Source of the DNA: Limonium bicolor
Taxonomy: Eukaryota > Streptophyta > Magnoliopsida > Caryophyllales > Plumbaginaceae
DNA: 64,000 nucleotides
Direction of reading: 5' to 3'
Assembly (NCBI GenBank): GCA_023374045.1
Contig: CM041776.1
Coordinates: 478,505,375 to 478,569,374, forward strand
A program made the position numbers and the translations under genes. Each line of letters begins with the position of its first letter. Position 1 is the first letter of the stretch. Positions 9,482 to 20,310 of this stretch are shown one piece after another. The notes below the pieces were generated by a model. The model did no database searches and was not told the DNA's origin. It saw only the letters and a program-made list of their open reading frames with translations.

Positions 9482-9965
9482 GGCTTCCTTAAAGATAGAA
9501 AATCCGGTAAAACCGTTTACCGACGTTTTAGCTCAAGGGCTTCCAAAAGGAATTTGATTATAAAATTTTACACATGGGTAAAGATGATATTTCTGATTTT
9601 TCTAAAGTGGAATCGAATTTTTTGGATATTGGAATATTTTTAAATTCAATTTCCGTCAGATTCAATCAGAAATTGCTAGAAAATTATTGGAAATTCAAAA
9701 AATCAAAATTCCAGCGCCATTATGCTTCAAATGTCATCCTTTATCATGCGTTAAAATTTCAAAGCATTTTGAATTGATTTGACCCTTATTTGGAGGAGAG
9801 AGAAAGCCTATAGGGGCTTAGGAGCCTTGAAAAATTACGAAAATGCCCCTGGAGATGACTAAGCTGTCCCTAGTACTCTGAAACGTGCCGATCGAACTGG
9901 GAACCCTTGCTACTAGCCTATTAGTAGAGACTTTCTTCCGGGGGGTTGAAATTTTGGGTATAACA

Positions 9966-9977
9966 GATTGCCCCCCG
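9966..9977 (-). other. Polypurine tract of element 2
   Basis: CGGGGGGCAATC on the minus strand, immediately upstream of the 3' LTR start TGTTATACC. It is the expected primer for plus-strand DNA synthesis. Confidence 0.8.
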
Positions 9978-10090
9978 TCAACTAGGCTTTGTAATGAAGA
10001 TGAAAAGACTAGTTGATGCTTGAGAGTGATACCCCAAAATTCTGGATCCTAAAAGACCTCGTATGCCGTTTGAAATCTAGCAAGTTGTGT

Positions 10091-10215
10091 CGAGCTATTC
10101 TAAGGCGCTGACTACCTAAGGTGATGAAATGATGTCAAGCTATTCTAAGGCGTTGACTACCTAAAATGATGAGAAAATGGAGTAATGTCAAGCGATTCTA
10201 AGGCATTGACTACTA
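10091..10215. repeat. Three copies of module m1
   Basis: Units of 46-58 bp with GCTATTCTAAGGCGYTGAC and CTACCTA. This is the low-copy state of the array seen at 1-300 and 18711-19065. Confidence 0.8.
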
Positions 10216-10833
10216 TAAAGGAATGAAGTAGCTGAGCATTCTAAGGTGTCGGGAACCTGAAAGTGAATGGAATACACCGAGCATTATAAGGTGTTTGGGA
10301 ACCTGGAATACGCCGAGCATTATAAGGTGTCGGGAACCTGAGACTGAAGGGTACGCCGAGCATTGTAAGGTGTCGGGAACCTGAAATTGATGAATGGTTA
10401 CCCCAGCATTATAAGGTGTCGGGAACCTGAAAATTGAATGGATTACGCCGAGCATTATAAGGTGTCGGGAACCTGGAATACGCCGAGCATTATAAGGTGT
10501 CGGGAACCTGAGACTGAATGGGGTACGCCAAGCATTGTAAGGTGTCGGGAACCTGAAATTGAATGGGTTACCCCGAGCATTATAAGGTGTCGGGAACCAT
10601 AAGTTGAACGGAATACGCCGAGCATTATAAGGTGTCGGGAACCATAAGTTAACAGAATACGCCGAGCATTATAAGGTGTCAGGAACCATAAGTTGAACGG
10701 AATACGCCGAGCATTATAAGGTGTCGGGAACCTGAATTCGAATGGGATACGCCGAGCATTATAAGGGTGTCGGGGAACCTGAGATTGAATGGAGTACGCC
10801 GAGCATTGTAAGGTGTCGGGAACCTGAAGTAAA
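10216..10833. repeat. Minisatellite, about 14 copies of module m2
   Basis: Units of 32-52 bp built on GAGCATTATAAGGTGTCGGG followed by AACC and a variable tail (TGAATGGAATACGCC and relatives). This monomer is amplified only in element 2; element 5 has a single copy near 49577. The minus-strand frames at 10213-11009 are repeat artefacts. Confidence 0.9.
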
Positions 10834-10865
10834 AAGGTGATGATGCTATGGGGATGATATGCTAA

Positions 10866-11335
10866 TGTCGAAAGCAAGAAATTGCTAGGAACATGCCAAA
10901 CATGCGATGACGTAGGTGGTTGAAAGCAAGAAATTGCTAGGAATATGCCAAACATGCCGATGATGCAGATTTGTTGAAAGCAAGAAATTGCTAGGAATAT
11001 GCCAAACATGGCGATGATGTAGGTTGGTTTGAAAGCAAGAAATTGCTAGGAATATGCCAAACATGGCGATGATGCAGATTTGTTGAAAGCAAGAAATTGC
11101 TAGGAATATGCCAAACATGGCGATGATGTAGGTTGGTTGAAAGCAAGAAATTGCTAGGAATATGCCAAACATGGCGATGATGTAGGTTGGTTGAAAGCAA
11201 GAAATTGCTAGGAATATGCCAAACATGGCGATGATGTAGGTTGGTGAAAGCAAGAAATTGCTAGGAATATGCCAAACATGGCGATGATGCAGATTTGTTG
11301 AAAGCAAGAAATTGCTGACGAAGGTGCCAAACATG
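10866..11335. repeat. Minisatellite, nine copies of module m5 (53 bp)
   Basis: Units of 53-54 bp read AAAGCAAGAAATTGCTAGG, then AATATGCCAAACATGGCGAT and a GATGTAGGTTGGTTG spacer. Starts are near 10869, 10922, 10976, 11031, 11085, 11139, 11192, 11245 and 11299. The near-identical inner units suggest recent amplification. Elements 1 and 3 keep one or two copies. Confidence 0.92.
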
Positions 11336-11527
11336 GCAGTGTTTGAAGAAAATTCTGTTTATTGAAAAAGAAAGTGAAGTTATCATTTCCTGACTAAGAT
11401 TTCAGACTTGCAATTTATCTCCTAGGAGATGAACATGCTACCGGTGGGGTGTGGCGTTTGATGCAGAGATCTTTTGAGTGGTGATCAGGGCATATGTGTG
11501 CCTGTGGTGTATGATGTGAAGGTAAGG

Positions 11528-11635
11528 GCTTACGTGAGCCTGTGTGTGTGAAGTAGAATTTGTGTGGGGTAAGGGCTTATGTGGGCCTGAGGTGTTTGGT
11601 GTGGAGGTAAGGGCTTATGTGTGCCTGTGGTGGGA
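11528..11635. repeat. Three copies of module m6
   Basis: Units of about 40 bp with AAGGGCTTATGTGGGCCTG or a variant and a GTGTGGAGGT spacer. A related unit is expanded in element 5 (50425-50650). Confidence 0.7.
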
Positions 11636-11674
11636 TGGGGGTGCTCAAGCTTTGGTTTCAATTGGTGTTATCAT

Positions 11675-11767
11675 GGCAATTGTTGGAGCCAACAATTGCC
11701 CCCAGTATTTTTCCTTAGGACAATCTGAGCTAGAGTTCATGGCATTCGATCGTTCCGATCGATTGCC
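11675..11767. repeat. Palindrome pair of element 2
   Basis: GGCAATTGTTGG, loop AG, CCAACAATTGCC (11675-11700, perfect). Then GGCATTCGATCG, loop TTC, CGATCGATTGCC (11741-11767, one mismatch). The second loop is the reverse complement of the GAA loop in element 1. CCCCCAGTATTTT follows both. Confidence 0.85.
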
Positions 11768-12261
11768 CCCAGTATTTTCTTTGACTAAGCGTGCAAACAA
11801 GTCTCATCCTCACAGGGTCAAGGCTTATGCATTGATGTGGTGCTTCCTAACCTACACACGACGTGTTTGGTGTTTGCACTCATTTCTCGCTCATGGCCAT
11901 AACTTTTAGACCACTGAATTTGACATTTGATGGATTTACGCATTTGATCTGTTACTTTCACGTGATTGGACACACAACTATCAGTCAGAAGTCTTTAAAG
12001 CTTATAACGTGGCCATCGGGTGTGATGAAAGACGACGGGATCATGGAGGGATATTTTAGGTATGTGGAGCTTTAATGGGTGACCAAAGCTGCAACTTACG
12101 TCTTCTCTCAGATTCATCTTCCTTGTCTTGAAGTCGTCTAGCTGCTTCGTGTTGACGTTGCTTTCGAGCTTATGGACTTGGACTTTTGAAGTCGTCCTTT
12201 ACACCATTTATCTCTTTGTCATTTAGATTTCCTCGAGGCACTTCGGGTTTGCCTTTTTGTT

Positions 12262-12537
12262 TTATCCTTTCTTGACTTTGCCTTCGGGGGTTCTTGTGTT
12301 TCCCGGTTTTGGGCTTTGAGAGCTGTTTTGATGTGAGCTCTTTTGATCCTGTGTCACTCTGGGACCATTTGCAGATCGTTTCGTCATGCTGATTGTGGCA
12401 TTGCTTCTTTGGACTGATGAGAATGTTATCTGAGAGTCGGGCTCCTGCTTCCTTTGGTCACCGGGTCGGACATTCATCATTGGCTGGGTTATTTTATGGA
12501 GCTCATAATATCGAAAAGGGATATACGAAAGGCTCAA
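12262..12537 (-). pseudogene. Frameshifted copy of the family's basic ORF
   Basis: From the MMNVRPGDQRK start the frame shifts after about residue 11 and returns near a PKPGNTRTPEGK segment, relative to the copies at 2003-2479 and 21246-21464. The upstream codons MSLSYIPFRYYELHKITQP are open, so the ancestral frame may have extended further. It is not functional as it stands. Confidence 0.4.
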
Positions 12538-13309
12538 CGGGGGTGCCTAGGGTTTAATGATAGGGTTTACAAGCTTTTGGCTATGTGGTGTTGTACCTAG
12601 GTGCTTCGTCATTCCTGATAGTTGTGTATCCGTTCTTTGTTACTTTTCGCAGGTAAGAGTAAATTTACAAATTATCTCCTTCGACCGGAGTTATGCCGTT
12701 TGCCTCACTTTTGAATGTGGCCTCCCTTGAGTCGTGTAAAAATGACACGCTCTTTCACTCATGGTTTTTACTACTCAAGGCACCCTCGCGAAAAGTTCAC
12801 TCAGAGACTTGTTCACACAATTAAACGAAAGAAATAATCGTTATTGGTCTTTAAACTCAGATTGCCCCCAGTGTTGATCTGAGGTTTATGACAACAATTA
12901 AATAGATGTTGAATTTGAGAAGCTTTGTGGGTTGTTTTGGATGATGGTGTTTGGACGGACATGTTCAACTTTTTGGAGACAAATCTTCATGCTCCATTGT
13001 CAGAAAATGTAACCTCATCTTAAAAGGCATTTGAAATCGGACTTGAAAAAGTCGTTTGTTGTGAAGATGATTTAGTAAAACCATTGTCTTCTATTAGTGA
13101 CTTGAAAAACAGCCATTCTTTGAAAACTTTGAATGATGCATTTGAAAGATGAATGTTATGTAGTAGGTTATGCATGTGGAGACTTTCATTGCTGAAGACT
13201 CGAGCTCTCGATCGTTGGGACGTTGCTGAGATGACCGTGACCACCTTCTTCTTGGACTGTGAGTAGGCTCTGCAAAAATGCCTGAACTAGGAGTGCCCAT
13301 GGATGACGC

Positions 13310-13790
13310 ATGAAGCACTTGGGCCTGAATCATTAACAAACTGAATGATGCCGTCATGGATGTGGATAGGCATTTGGGCCTAGATAAACTGAAATTGAGG
13401 CACATGGGCCAGAAATATTTTGAGGATGTGGCGCTTGGACCGGAGTGTTGTGAGAATGTGGCACTTGCGCCGGAATGTTGTGAAGAGGTGGCGCTTGGGC
13501 CAGAATGTTTTAAAGAATGTGGCACTTGGGTCAGAATGTTGTGAAGATGTGGCGCTTGGGCCAAAAAGTGTTTGAAAGTGTGTTGCTTGGGCCAAGATGT
13601 GTTTAGGAATGTGGGCGCTTGGGCCAGAATGTGTTTAGGAATGTGGCACTTGGGCCAGAATGTGTTTAGGAATGTGGCACTTGGGCCAGAATGATTTGGG
13701 ATTGTGGCTCTTGGGCCGAAATGATTTGGGATTGAAGTAAGACAAATGGGCCAGAGGGACTTCTAGACTAGAATGGATGTATGGGCCTGA
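13310..13790. repeat. TGGGCC array of element 2, about 11 units of 31 bp
   Basis: Tandem units between 13395 and 13740 read GTGGCGCTTGGGCCAGAATG plus a GTTGTGAAGA or GTTTAGGAAT spacer. It is longer and more regular than the equivalent in element 1 and absent as an array in element 3. Frames across it are repeat artefacts. Confidence 0.82.
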
Positions 13791-14865
13791 ATTTCCTTAA
13801 TCTGGAAGTGATGCATACAGGCTGAAGGAAACCACATGAACTGTGAACTGGGCCGAGAGAGAAACTTTGAAGTCTAAGATTTGTTTGATGTTCCTGTTGG
13901 GCCCTGAGTCCAAAAACTAGAATAAATGAGTTACGAGAACTATCCTGAATTCGAATGGGTTGAAACCTAAACAAATGGTTTTGGGTGGGCCTAAAAGGTA
14001 TGACACCTAGATCTAGGACTTTGGGCCAGGGCCCGAACAAAAAGTTTACCTAGACTAGAATGGGCCTTGGGCCGAAATGAAAAGCCTGATTGATTCTCAT
14101 GGACTGCTTTAGGTAAATTGTTTTTTTCATGGGCCTAGAACTAAATTGATAATTCAAATTAGGCTGAAAGAGAAATCTCCTAAGTTTAAACTTTGGGCCG
14201 AAGCCCAAATGACTCACATATCAAACCAAACAAAGCCTCTGGGCCGCAAACAATAAAGCTGCCAATTCGGGTTGGGCTGAGTTGATGTAGGAGAGGTTCC
14301 TATCAATCTCTAGGCTGGGTAGTGGGCCGATCATACAAGCGAACAAAGCCCATACAAATCAACATGTCCTCACTAGACGTTTAAATCAAAACCGGGTAAG
14401 GATCGATCCGGAGAGGTGCTGGGGCATGGGCCCAGGTCACCACAAAGGAATAGGGTTTGCACGCTATTCTCTTTGGGCTTCCCCACTCTTTTCACATCAC
14501 CTGAAGGTGTGCGTCTATGGTCGGGTCTTTGAATGACCAAACATTGGGCTTGGTAAGGGTACTGCCAGGAAAACGCTTAGGGGCTAAGGCCCAGGTATTA
14601 AGGGGGGGGGTGTTAGACGACACCCTCCTCTTTTCCCTCGCTTATTCACATCACCTAAAAGGTGTGAGTCCCTGACAGGGGACCCTCAAACGGGTCCCGG
14701 GGTGAAATTGGCTTGCGTGGACCCTCGCTCTCATATGATGCAAAGGTGCAGGGAATTTAGATTGCGCACAAAGGTAAACAAACAATGTAATAAAAGCCAT
14801 AAACAAACATTTTTCAAGTTAAGCCCTCTTTCTCAAAATTAAACAAGTTAAAATTAAGAAGTTTG

Positions 14866-14883
14866 TCCCCAGCAGAGTCGCCA
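14866..14883 (-). other. Primer binding site of element 2
   Basis: TGGCGACTCTGCTGGGGA on the minus strand, three bases (GAC) inside LTR C. Identical to the site of element 1. Confidence 0.85.
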
Positions 14884-14886
14884 GTC

Positions 14887-16645
14887 TGTGAGCCTCGATT
14901 TTAAACCCTATCCTATGTTGATTAAGGCTGATTAGGATCTAATCGGGTTTTAGGTCCACTTATAACCTAAGATTAATAACTATGTCATAAAACAATAATT
15001 ATTAAAACCTAAGCTAGCTCACTGGAACCTATTATGAGTCGCCACCTAATTTTAACCTAGATCAAATTAGGAAAGGAGAGTTCGGGTTCGGGGGCTTGAT
15101 ATTCGACTTATTTAGGGTTCAATTACTTTCATTACCCTTCCTAGGTCGCTTTTCCTCTACTTGGTTTACTTACGGCTTATTACGAGTCGTTTTTAACCTA
15201 AGTGCGCGCTTCTGTTTTTTTTGTGTTTTAGCATTTTTTGACAGAAAAATAAAGTGAAATTGAAAGCTACCTGAACTAGGGTTTCGGAGGCAGAATTAGG
15301 TCAAATTTTGCTCACGTCCGTAGCCACGGACCCCATGTCCGAGACCACGGACCCCAGTTAACCTAAACTATACGGAAGAGTCGAAAATAAAGAAAAACAA
15401 AAGTTTGCAGGGTCCGGGGCCTCGGACAGCCTGTCCGAGGGCCCGGACATTATCAGAAAACCTAAACTTTGAATTTTTTAAAAATCCCGCCGCCGTCCGT
15501 GGGTGTCCGTGGTCTCGGACAACGCGTCCGAGGTCCCGGACCATAGGTCCGAGGTCACGGACCACCCACGGACAGGGGTTTTCAGAAGGTTCCCGAGAGT
15601 GTTTTGAGCTCAAATTTTATGGGTATGTAGCCTGGAAGATGTACAAGACGTTAGTGATTGAAAGTTTCCAATTTGAATTCGAATTAAGCCCGAAACTTGG
15701 CAAACAAGTTATTGGATAGAAGCTTAATCAAACAGCAGTACAGAAGCGTAAAAAGGTTAGTTTGAACCCAAAATTTGACAAAGAGTTAATAAGGTCGTGG
15801 GGAATCAGAAAAGTGGGATTGTAACCTGTTTTACCTTCGAATTCAAGATGATTCTTCACGTTGGGATTCTTCGGAGGCTCCGATGATGCCGGTTCCGGAT
15901 TGAGTTCGACCCGGGCTTCTGGTTGTTGATTGTTGATGATGTTCTTCACGTTTTGGAGGTGGTTTGGTTGATGTTTGATGATTGTTGATGTGTTAGGAGT
16001 TGAAAAGTGTGTTAGGTGGTGATTTCGAGAGATTTTTGATGTGATTTTGGTGCTTGGATGTGTAAAAACGTGAGAAGAATGAGACGGCTAGGTTTTCTGG
16101 TTGCTTAGGGTTCTTGAGGGTCTGATTTGATCATGGGATAAGGTTCCTTATATAGGCTTCCTTAAAGATAGAAAAATCCGGTAAAAACCGAGATTTACCG
16201 ACGTTTTAGCTCAAGGGCTTCCAAAAGGAATTTGATTATAAAATTTTACACATGGGTAAAGGATGATATTTCTGATTTTTCTAAAGTGGAATCGAATTTT
16301 TTGGATATTGGAATATTTTTAAATTCAATTTCCCGTCAGATTCAATCAGAAATTGCTAGAAAAATTATTGGAAATTCGAAAAATCAAAATTCCAGCGCCA
16401 TTATGCTTCAAATGTCATCCTTTATCATGCGTTAAAATTTCAAAGCATTTTGAATTGATTTGACCCTTATTTGGAGGAGAGAGAAAGCCTATAGGGGGCT
16501 TAGGAGCCTTGAAAAATTACGAAAATGCCCCTGGAGATGACTAAGCTGTCCCTAGTACTCTGAAACGTGCCGATCGAACTGGGAACCCTTGCTACTAGCC
16601 TATTAGTAGAGACTTTCTTCCGGGGGTTGAAATTTTGGTATAACA
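14887..16645 (-). repeat. LTR C, 5' LTR of element 2
   Basis: It is 1759 bp and nearly identical to LTR B, with TGTGAGCC at the left and GGTATAACA at the right (one G lost from GGGTATAACA). The GTCCG/CGGAC cluster is at 15315-15583. Confidence 0.92.
16148..16154 (-). promoter_or_regulatory. TATA box of LTR C
   Basis: TATATAA on the minus strand in CCTATATAAGG. As the 5' LTR of the most intact element, this is the best candidate promoter for full-length RNA of the family. Confidence 0.65.
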
Positions 16646-16670
16646 ATAGGGTTTAAAATCGAGGCTCACA
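16646..16670 (+). repeat. Terminal 25 bp of host LTR M
   Basis: ATAGG (duplicated target) followed by GTTTAAAATCGAGGCTCACA, the reverse complement of the family LTR start. It completes the LTR interrupted at 8215. No primer binding site follows the CA end, so M is a 3' LTR or a solo LTR. Confidence 0.85.
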
Positions 16671-16825
16671 TTAGGGACTAAGTGAGTTAGTAAGGTGCAA
16701 ATAACTAATGGTCTAAAAATGAATCAATGTTTTAGGTTTGTTAATTGGGACCCCGGAGAAGGTTAATCAAACGATGATCGACGGTGAACGGTACAATATT
16801 TCTTGTGACCTGCTTGCTAACGAGG
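16671..16825. other. Unassigned 155-bp spacer
   Basis: The sequence resembles neither LTR family by eye. It lies between the end of LTR M and truncated LTR D. It may belong with the LTR-like remnant at 25568-26655, which flanks element 3 on the other side. No gene is seen. Confidence 0.4.
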
Positions 16826-18589
16826 TGTGGATTAGCTTGATTGGGATCTGATCGGGTTTTAGGTCCACTTATAGCCTAAGATTAATAACTATGTCGTATA
16901 ACAATAATTATTAAAACCTAAGCTAGCTCACTGGAACCTATTATGAGTCGCCACCTAATTTTAACCTAGATCAAATTAGGAAAGGAGAGTTCGGGTTCGG
17001 GGGCTTGATATTCGACTTATTTAGGGTTCAATTACTTTCATTACCCTTCCAAGGTCGTTTTTCCTCTACTTGGTTTATTTACGGCTTACTACAAAGTCGT
17101 TTTTAACCTAAGTGCGCGCTTCTGTTTTTTTGTGTTTTTAGCATTTTTTGACAGAAAATAAAGTGAAATTGAAAGCTACCTAAACTAGGGTTTCGGAGGC
17201 AGAATTAGGTCAAATTTTGCTTACGTCCGTAGCCACGGACCCCATGTCCGAGACCACGGACCCCAGTTAACCTAAACTATACAGAAGAGTCGAAAATAAA
17301 GAAAAACAAAAATTTGCAGGGTCCGGGGCCTCGGACAGGCTGTCCGAGGGCCCGGACATTATCAGAAAAACCTAAATTTTAAATTTTTTAAATCCCGCCG
17401 CCGTCCGTGGGTGTCCGTGGTCTCGGACAACGCGTCCGAGGTCCCGGACCATAGGTCCGAGGTCACGGACCACCCACGGACAGGGGTTTTCAGAAGGTTC
17501 CCGAGGGTGTTTTGAGCTCAAATTTTATGGGTGTGTAGCCTGAAAGGTTTACAAGTCGTTAGTGATTGAAAGTTTTCGATTTGAATTCGAATTAAGCACG
17601 AAACTTAGTAAACAAGTTATTGACAGAAGCTTGAATAAACAGCAATACAGAAGCTTACGAAGGTTATTTTGAGCCCAAATTTCGAGGCAAGACAGATAAT
17701 ACCGTGGAGAATTAGGGAAGCTGAGTTTCTACCTGTTTTACCTTCGGATTCACAACGTTTCTTCACACCGGGATTCGTCGAGTGCTCCGTTGATGATAGA
17801 CCCGAAAGGACTTCGAACCAAGCTTCTGGTTGTTGGTTGTTCTTGCTGTTCTTCACGTTTTGGTGGTGTTTTTGTGGGGTTTTGATGATTATTGGTGCTT
17901 TGGGAATTGGAAAACGTGTTTAGATTAGATGATGATTTCAGGGGATTTTCGGTATGATTTGGGTGGCCGGGTGTTGGAAAACGTGAGAGAGAGAGAGGAG
18001 GCTGCCTTTTCTGACTCTCTAGGGTTCTTGAGTATGTGAGGTTCTGATTTTTATCCAAAAACCTATCCCTTTATATAGACTTTCTTAAAGATAAAGAAAA
18101 TCTAGTAAAAGTAAGATTTTTCGATATTTTAACTAAGCAACTTCCCAAAAGAATTTTGCTATGAAATTTTAACCACATGTCAAGAATGGATATTATGAAT
18201 TTTCTGAGGTGGAAACGAATTTTTTAAATGCTGGAGCATTTTAAATTGAATTTCTCGTCAGATTCAGTCAGAAATTGCTAGAAAATTATTGGAAATTTGA
18301 AAAATCAAAATTCCAACGCCATTATGCTTAAAATGTCATCCTATATCATGGGTTTAAATACCAAAGCATTTCGAGCTGATTTGGGCACCTTTTGGAGGAG
18401 AGAGAAAGCCTATAGGAGATCTCAAAAGCCTTAAAAATTACGAAAACGCCCCTGACAATGACGAAACTGCTCTTCAGGACCTGGAACACGCCGATCGAGC
18501 CGGAGTCCCTCATTACCCGATTAAATATCCCTCACGACACCAAAACCTTGCAGACCCTAACCAGGGGGGTCAAAATTTTGGGTATAACA
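16826..18589 (-). repeat. LTR D, 3' LTR of element 3, outer end truncated
   Basis: Starts at TGTGGATTAGCTTGATTGGG, which corresponds to about position 40 of LTR E, and ends GGGTATAACA beside the polypurine tract. The TATA motif TATATAA is at 18071-18077 and the GTCCG/CGGAC cluster at 17223-17483. Confidence 0.9.
18071..18077 (-). promoter_or_regulatory. TATA box of LTR D
   Basis: TATATAA on the minus strand within CTATATAAAGGG. Confidence 0.6.
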
Positions 18590-18601
18590 GATTGCCCCCC
18601 G
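18590..18601 (-). other. Polypurine tract of element 3
   Basis: CGGGGGGCAATC on the minus strand, abutting LTR D. Identical to that of element 2. Confidence 0.8.
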
Positions 18602-18710
18602 TCAACTGGACTTTGTAACGAATGTGAAAAGTCTGGTTGATGCTTGAGTGGTGCCCCAAAATTTTGGACTCCACAGAATCCTCCACGTTGTATGAAAACC
18701 GGGTTAACGA

Positions 18711-19065
18711 TGCCCAGCTACTCGGAGGCGCTAACTACCTAAGCTACAAAGCATTGTCGAGCTATTCTAAGGCGCTGACTACCTAAAGGTAATAATGAAG
18801 TGATGTCAGACTATTCTAAGGTGCCGACTACCTATAAGGATGATACGATGTCAGGCTATTCTAAGGCGTTGACTACCTAAAATGATGATTGTTGTCGAGC
18901 TATTCTAAGGTGCTGACTACCTAAAGTGGTGTGAAAATGATGTCAAGCTATTCTAAGGCATTGACTACCTGAAATGATGATATGCTGTCGAGCTATTCTA
19001 AGGCGCTGACTACCTAAAGTGGTGAAAATGATGTCAAGCTATTCTAAGGCGTTGACTGCCTAGGA
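18711..19065. repeat. Tandem array of module m1, about eight copies
   Basis: Units of 40-50 bp with GAGCTATTCTAAGGCGCTGA or the AAG variant, followed by CTACCTAAA. Alternation of CGAGC/CTG and CAAGC/TTG variants suggests some amplification as dimers. Confidence 0.88.
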
Positions 19066-19394
19066 TGTGAAAACTGGATGCAAATGCAAGAATGCTGAAA
19101 TGCTAATGATGCAAATGATGCTGATGCTGATGATAATGCCGATGATGTTGATGATGCTCGGATGCTTCTAGGGGACCGAAACCGTGCCGATGCTCCTGGC
19201 TGGACCCAATGTGGACTTATTGCCATCGCCCCCCAAGCCGGTGTGCAGGGATAACTCCTGGTAAAAACCCTGGGGACTTATTGCCTTTGCCCACCATTCG
19301 TTGATCCCAAAAATAAGTTGACATCGCAAAAGGAGGATTTATTGCCATCACCTCCAACTTTCTGTCGCCAGGTCTTGTGACGCGCCTGGGTAAT
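19066..19394 (-). other. Non-tandem 3' segment with ATTGCC..CCC blocks
   Basis: A GATGCTGATGATG-rich stretch (19080-19165) is followed by three spaced blocks starting TTATTGCC and ending in C-rich runs: CATCGCCCCCCAAG near 19220, TTTGCCCACC near 19285 and CATCACCTCC near 19345. It corresponds to 49640-49960 of element 5. The blocks resemble weak polypurine tracts on the minus strand. No gene is seen. Confidence 0.55.
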
Positions 19395-20035
19395 GCAGCT
19401 AGGTCTTATGACGAGCCCATATGAATGAGATGAATGCAATGTGTTTGATGAGAGTGAGTAAGCTAAAAGGTAATGCTAGGTCTTACTACGAGCCTAAGGG
19501 AATGCAACTAGGTCTTACGACGAGCCTAAAGATGGTTCTAGGTCTTATGACGAGCCTAAAGGATGGTTCTAGGTCTTATGACGAGCCTAAAGGTGGGATC
19601 TAGGTCTTATGACGAGCCTAAAGGATGGTTTTAGGTCTTATGACGAGCCTAAAGGATGGTTCTAGGTCTTATGACGAGCCTAAAGGTGGGATCTAGGTCT
19701 TATGACGAGCCTAAAGGATGGTTCTAGGTCTTATGACGAGCCTAAGGGTTGGATCTAGGTCTTATGACGAGCCTAAGGATAGTTCTAGGTCTTATGACGA
19801 GCCTAAGGATAGTTCTAGGTCTTATGACGAGCCTAAGGATGGATCTAGGTCTTATGACGAGCCTAAGGATAGTTCTAGGTCTTATGACGAGCCTAAGGAT
19901 AGTTCTAGGTCTTATGACGAGCCTAAGGATGGATCTAGGTCTTATGACGAGCCTAAGGGTTGGAACTAGGTCTTACTACGAGCCTAAGGATGGATCTAGG
20001 TCTTATGACGAGCCTAAGGGTGGATCTAAGTGAAA
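19395..20035. repeat. Minisatellite, about 20 copies of the 31-bp module m3
   Basis: Units of 30-32 bp contain CTAGGTCTTATGACGAGCCT plus AAGGATAGTT, AAGGATGGAT or AAAGGATGGTT. The central units (about 19745-19950) are nearly identical and form a higher-order pattern of two AGTT units followed by one GGAT unit. Frames reading SYDEPK repeats are artefacts of the 30-bp spacing. Confidence 0.93.
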
Positions 20036-20194
20036 GTGAGTTAAGTGCATGATGGATCTCGCACTAAAAATGGGCTAGAAAGATAATGGTCTCGTGCAAA
20101 TGCATGTGGTGAAAACCAATTGTAAAAGGGCCAAACGTGGCGATGGTGAGGTGTACGCAAAAGTTTGTAAAATGCAATCACAGTGCATGTAAGA

Positions 20195-20310
20195 TATTTG
20201 TTCAAAGCAAGAAACTGTTGAAAAATGTGCCAAACATGGCAACGACGGGAATTGAAAATTGTTAAAAGCAAGAAATTGCTGGAAAATGTGCCAAACATGG
20301 CAAAGCTTGG
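20195..20310. repeat. Two copies of module m5
   Basis: Two units of about 60 bp with AAAGCAAGAAA..AAATGTGCCAAACATGGC. Low-copy state of the element 2 array. Confidence 0.7.

Larger units (their letters stand above)
8216..9965 (-). repeat. LTR B, 3' LTR of element 2
   Basis: It is 1750 bp, with TGTGAGCC at the left and GTATAACA at the right, followed directly by the polypurine tract. A TATA motif lies at 9475-9481 (minus strand). The part downstream of it, which would be transcribed, carries the GTCCG/CGGAC cluster (8644-8914). Confidence 0.92.
8216..16645 (-). mobile_element. Element 2: complete Ogre/TAT-like non-autonomous element, duplication ATAGG
   Basis: A complete 8430-bp copy in minus orientation: 3' LTR B (8216-9965), polypurine tract, minisatellites, core, primer site and 5' LTR C (14887-16645). 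The direct duplication ATAGG flanks it at 8211-8215 and 16646-16650. On both sides the flank is one plus-oriented LTR of the same family, cut 20 bp from its end. The two LTRs differ by only a few substitutions and short indels by eye, so insertion looks recent. It has no coding capacity for retrotransposon proteins. Confidence 0.92.

Noticed and set aside
10213..11334. Several minus-strand frames of 80-184 codons with CLAYS/HVWHIPSN repeats
   Set aside because: They are translations of the m2 and m5 minisatellites of element 2 and are absent from elements with low copy number.
19395..20035. CRISPR-like regular 31-bp repeats
   Set aside because: The units are contiguous, with no unique spacers between conserved repeats. 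Host and context are eukaryotic retrotransposon DNA.
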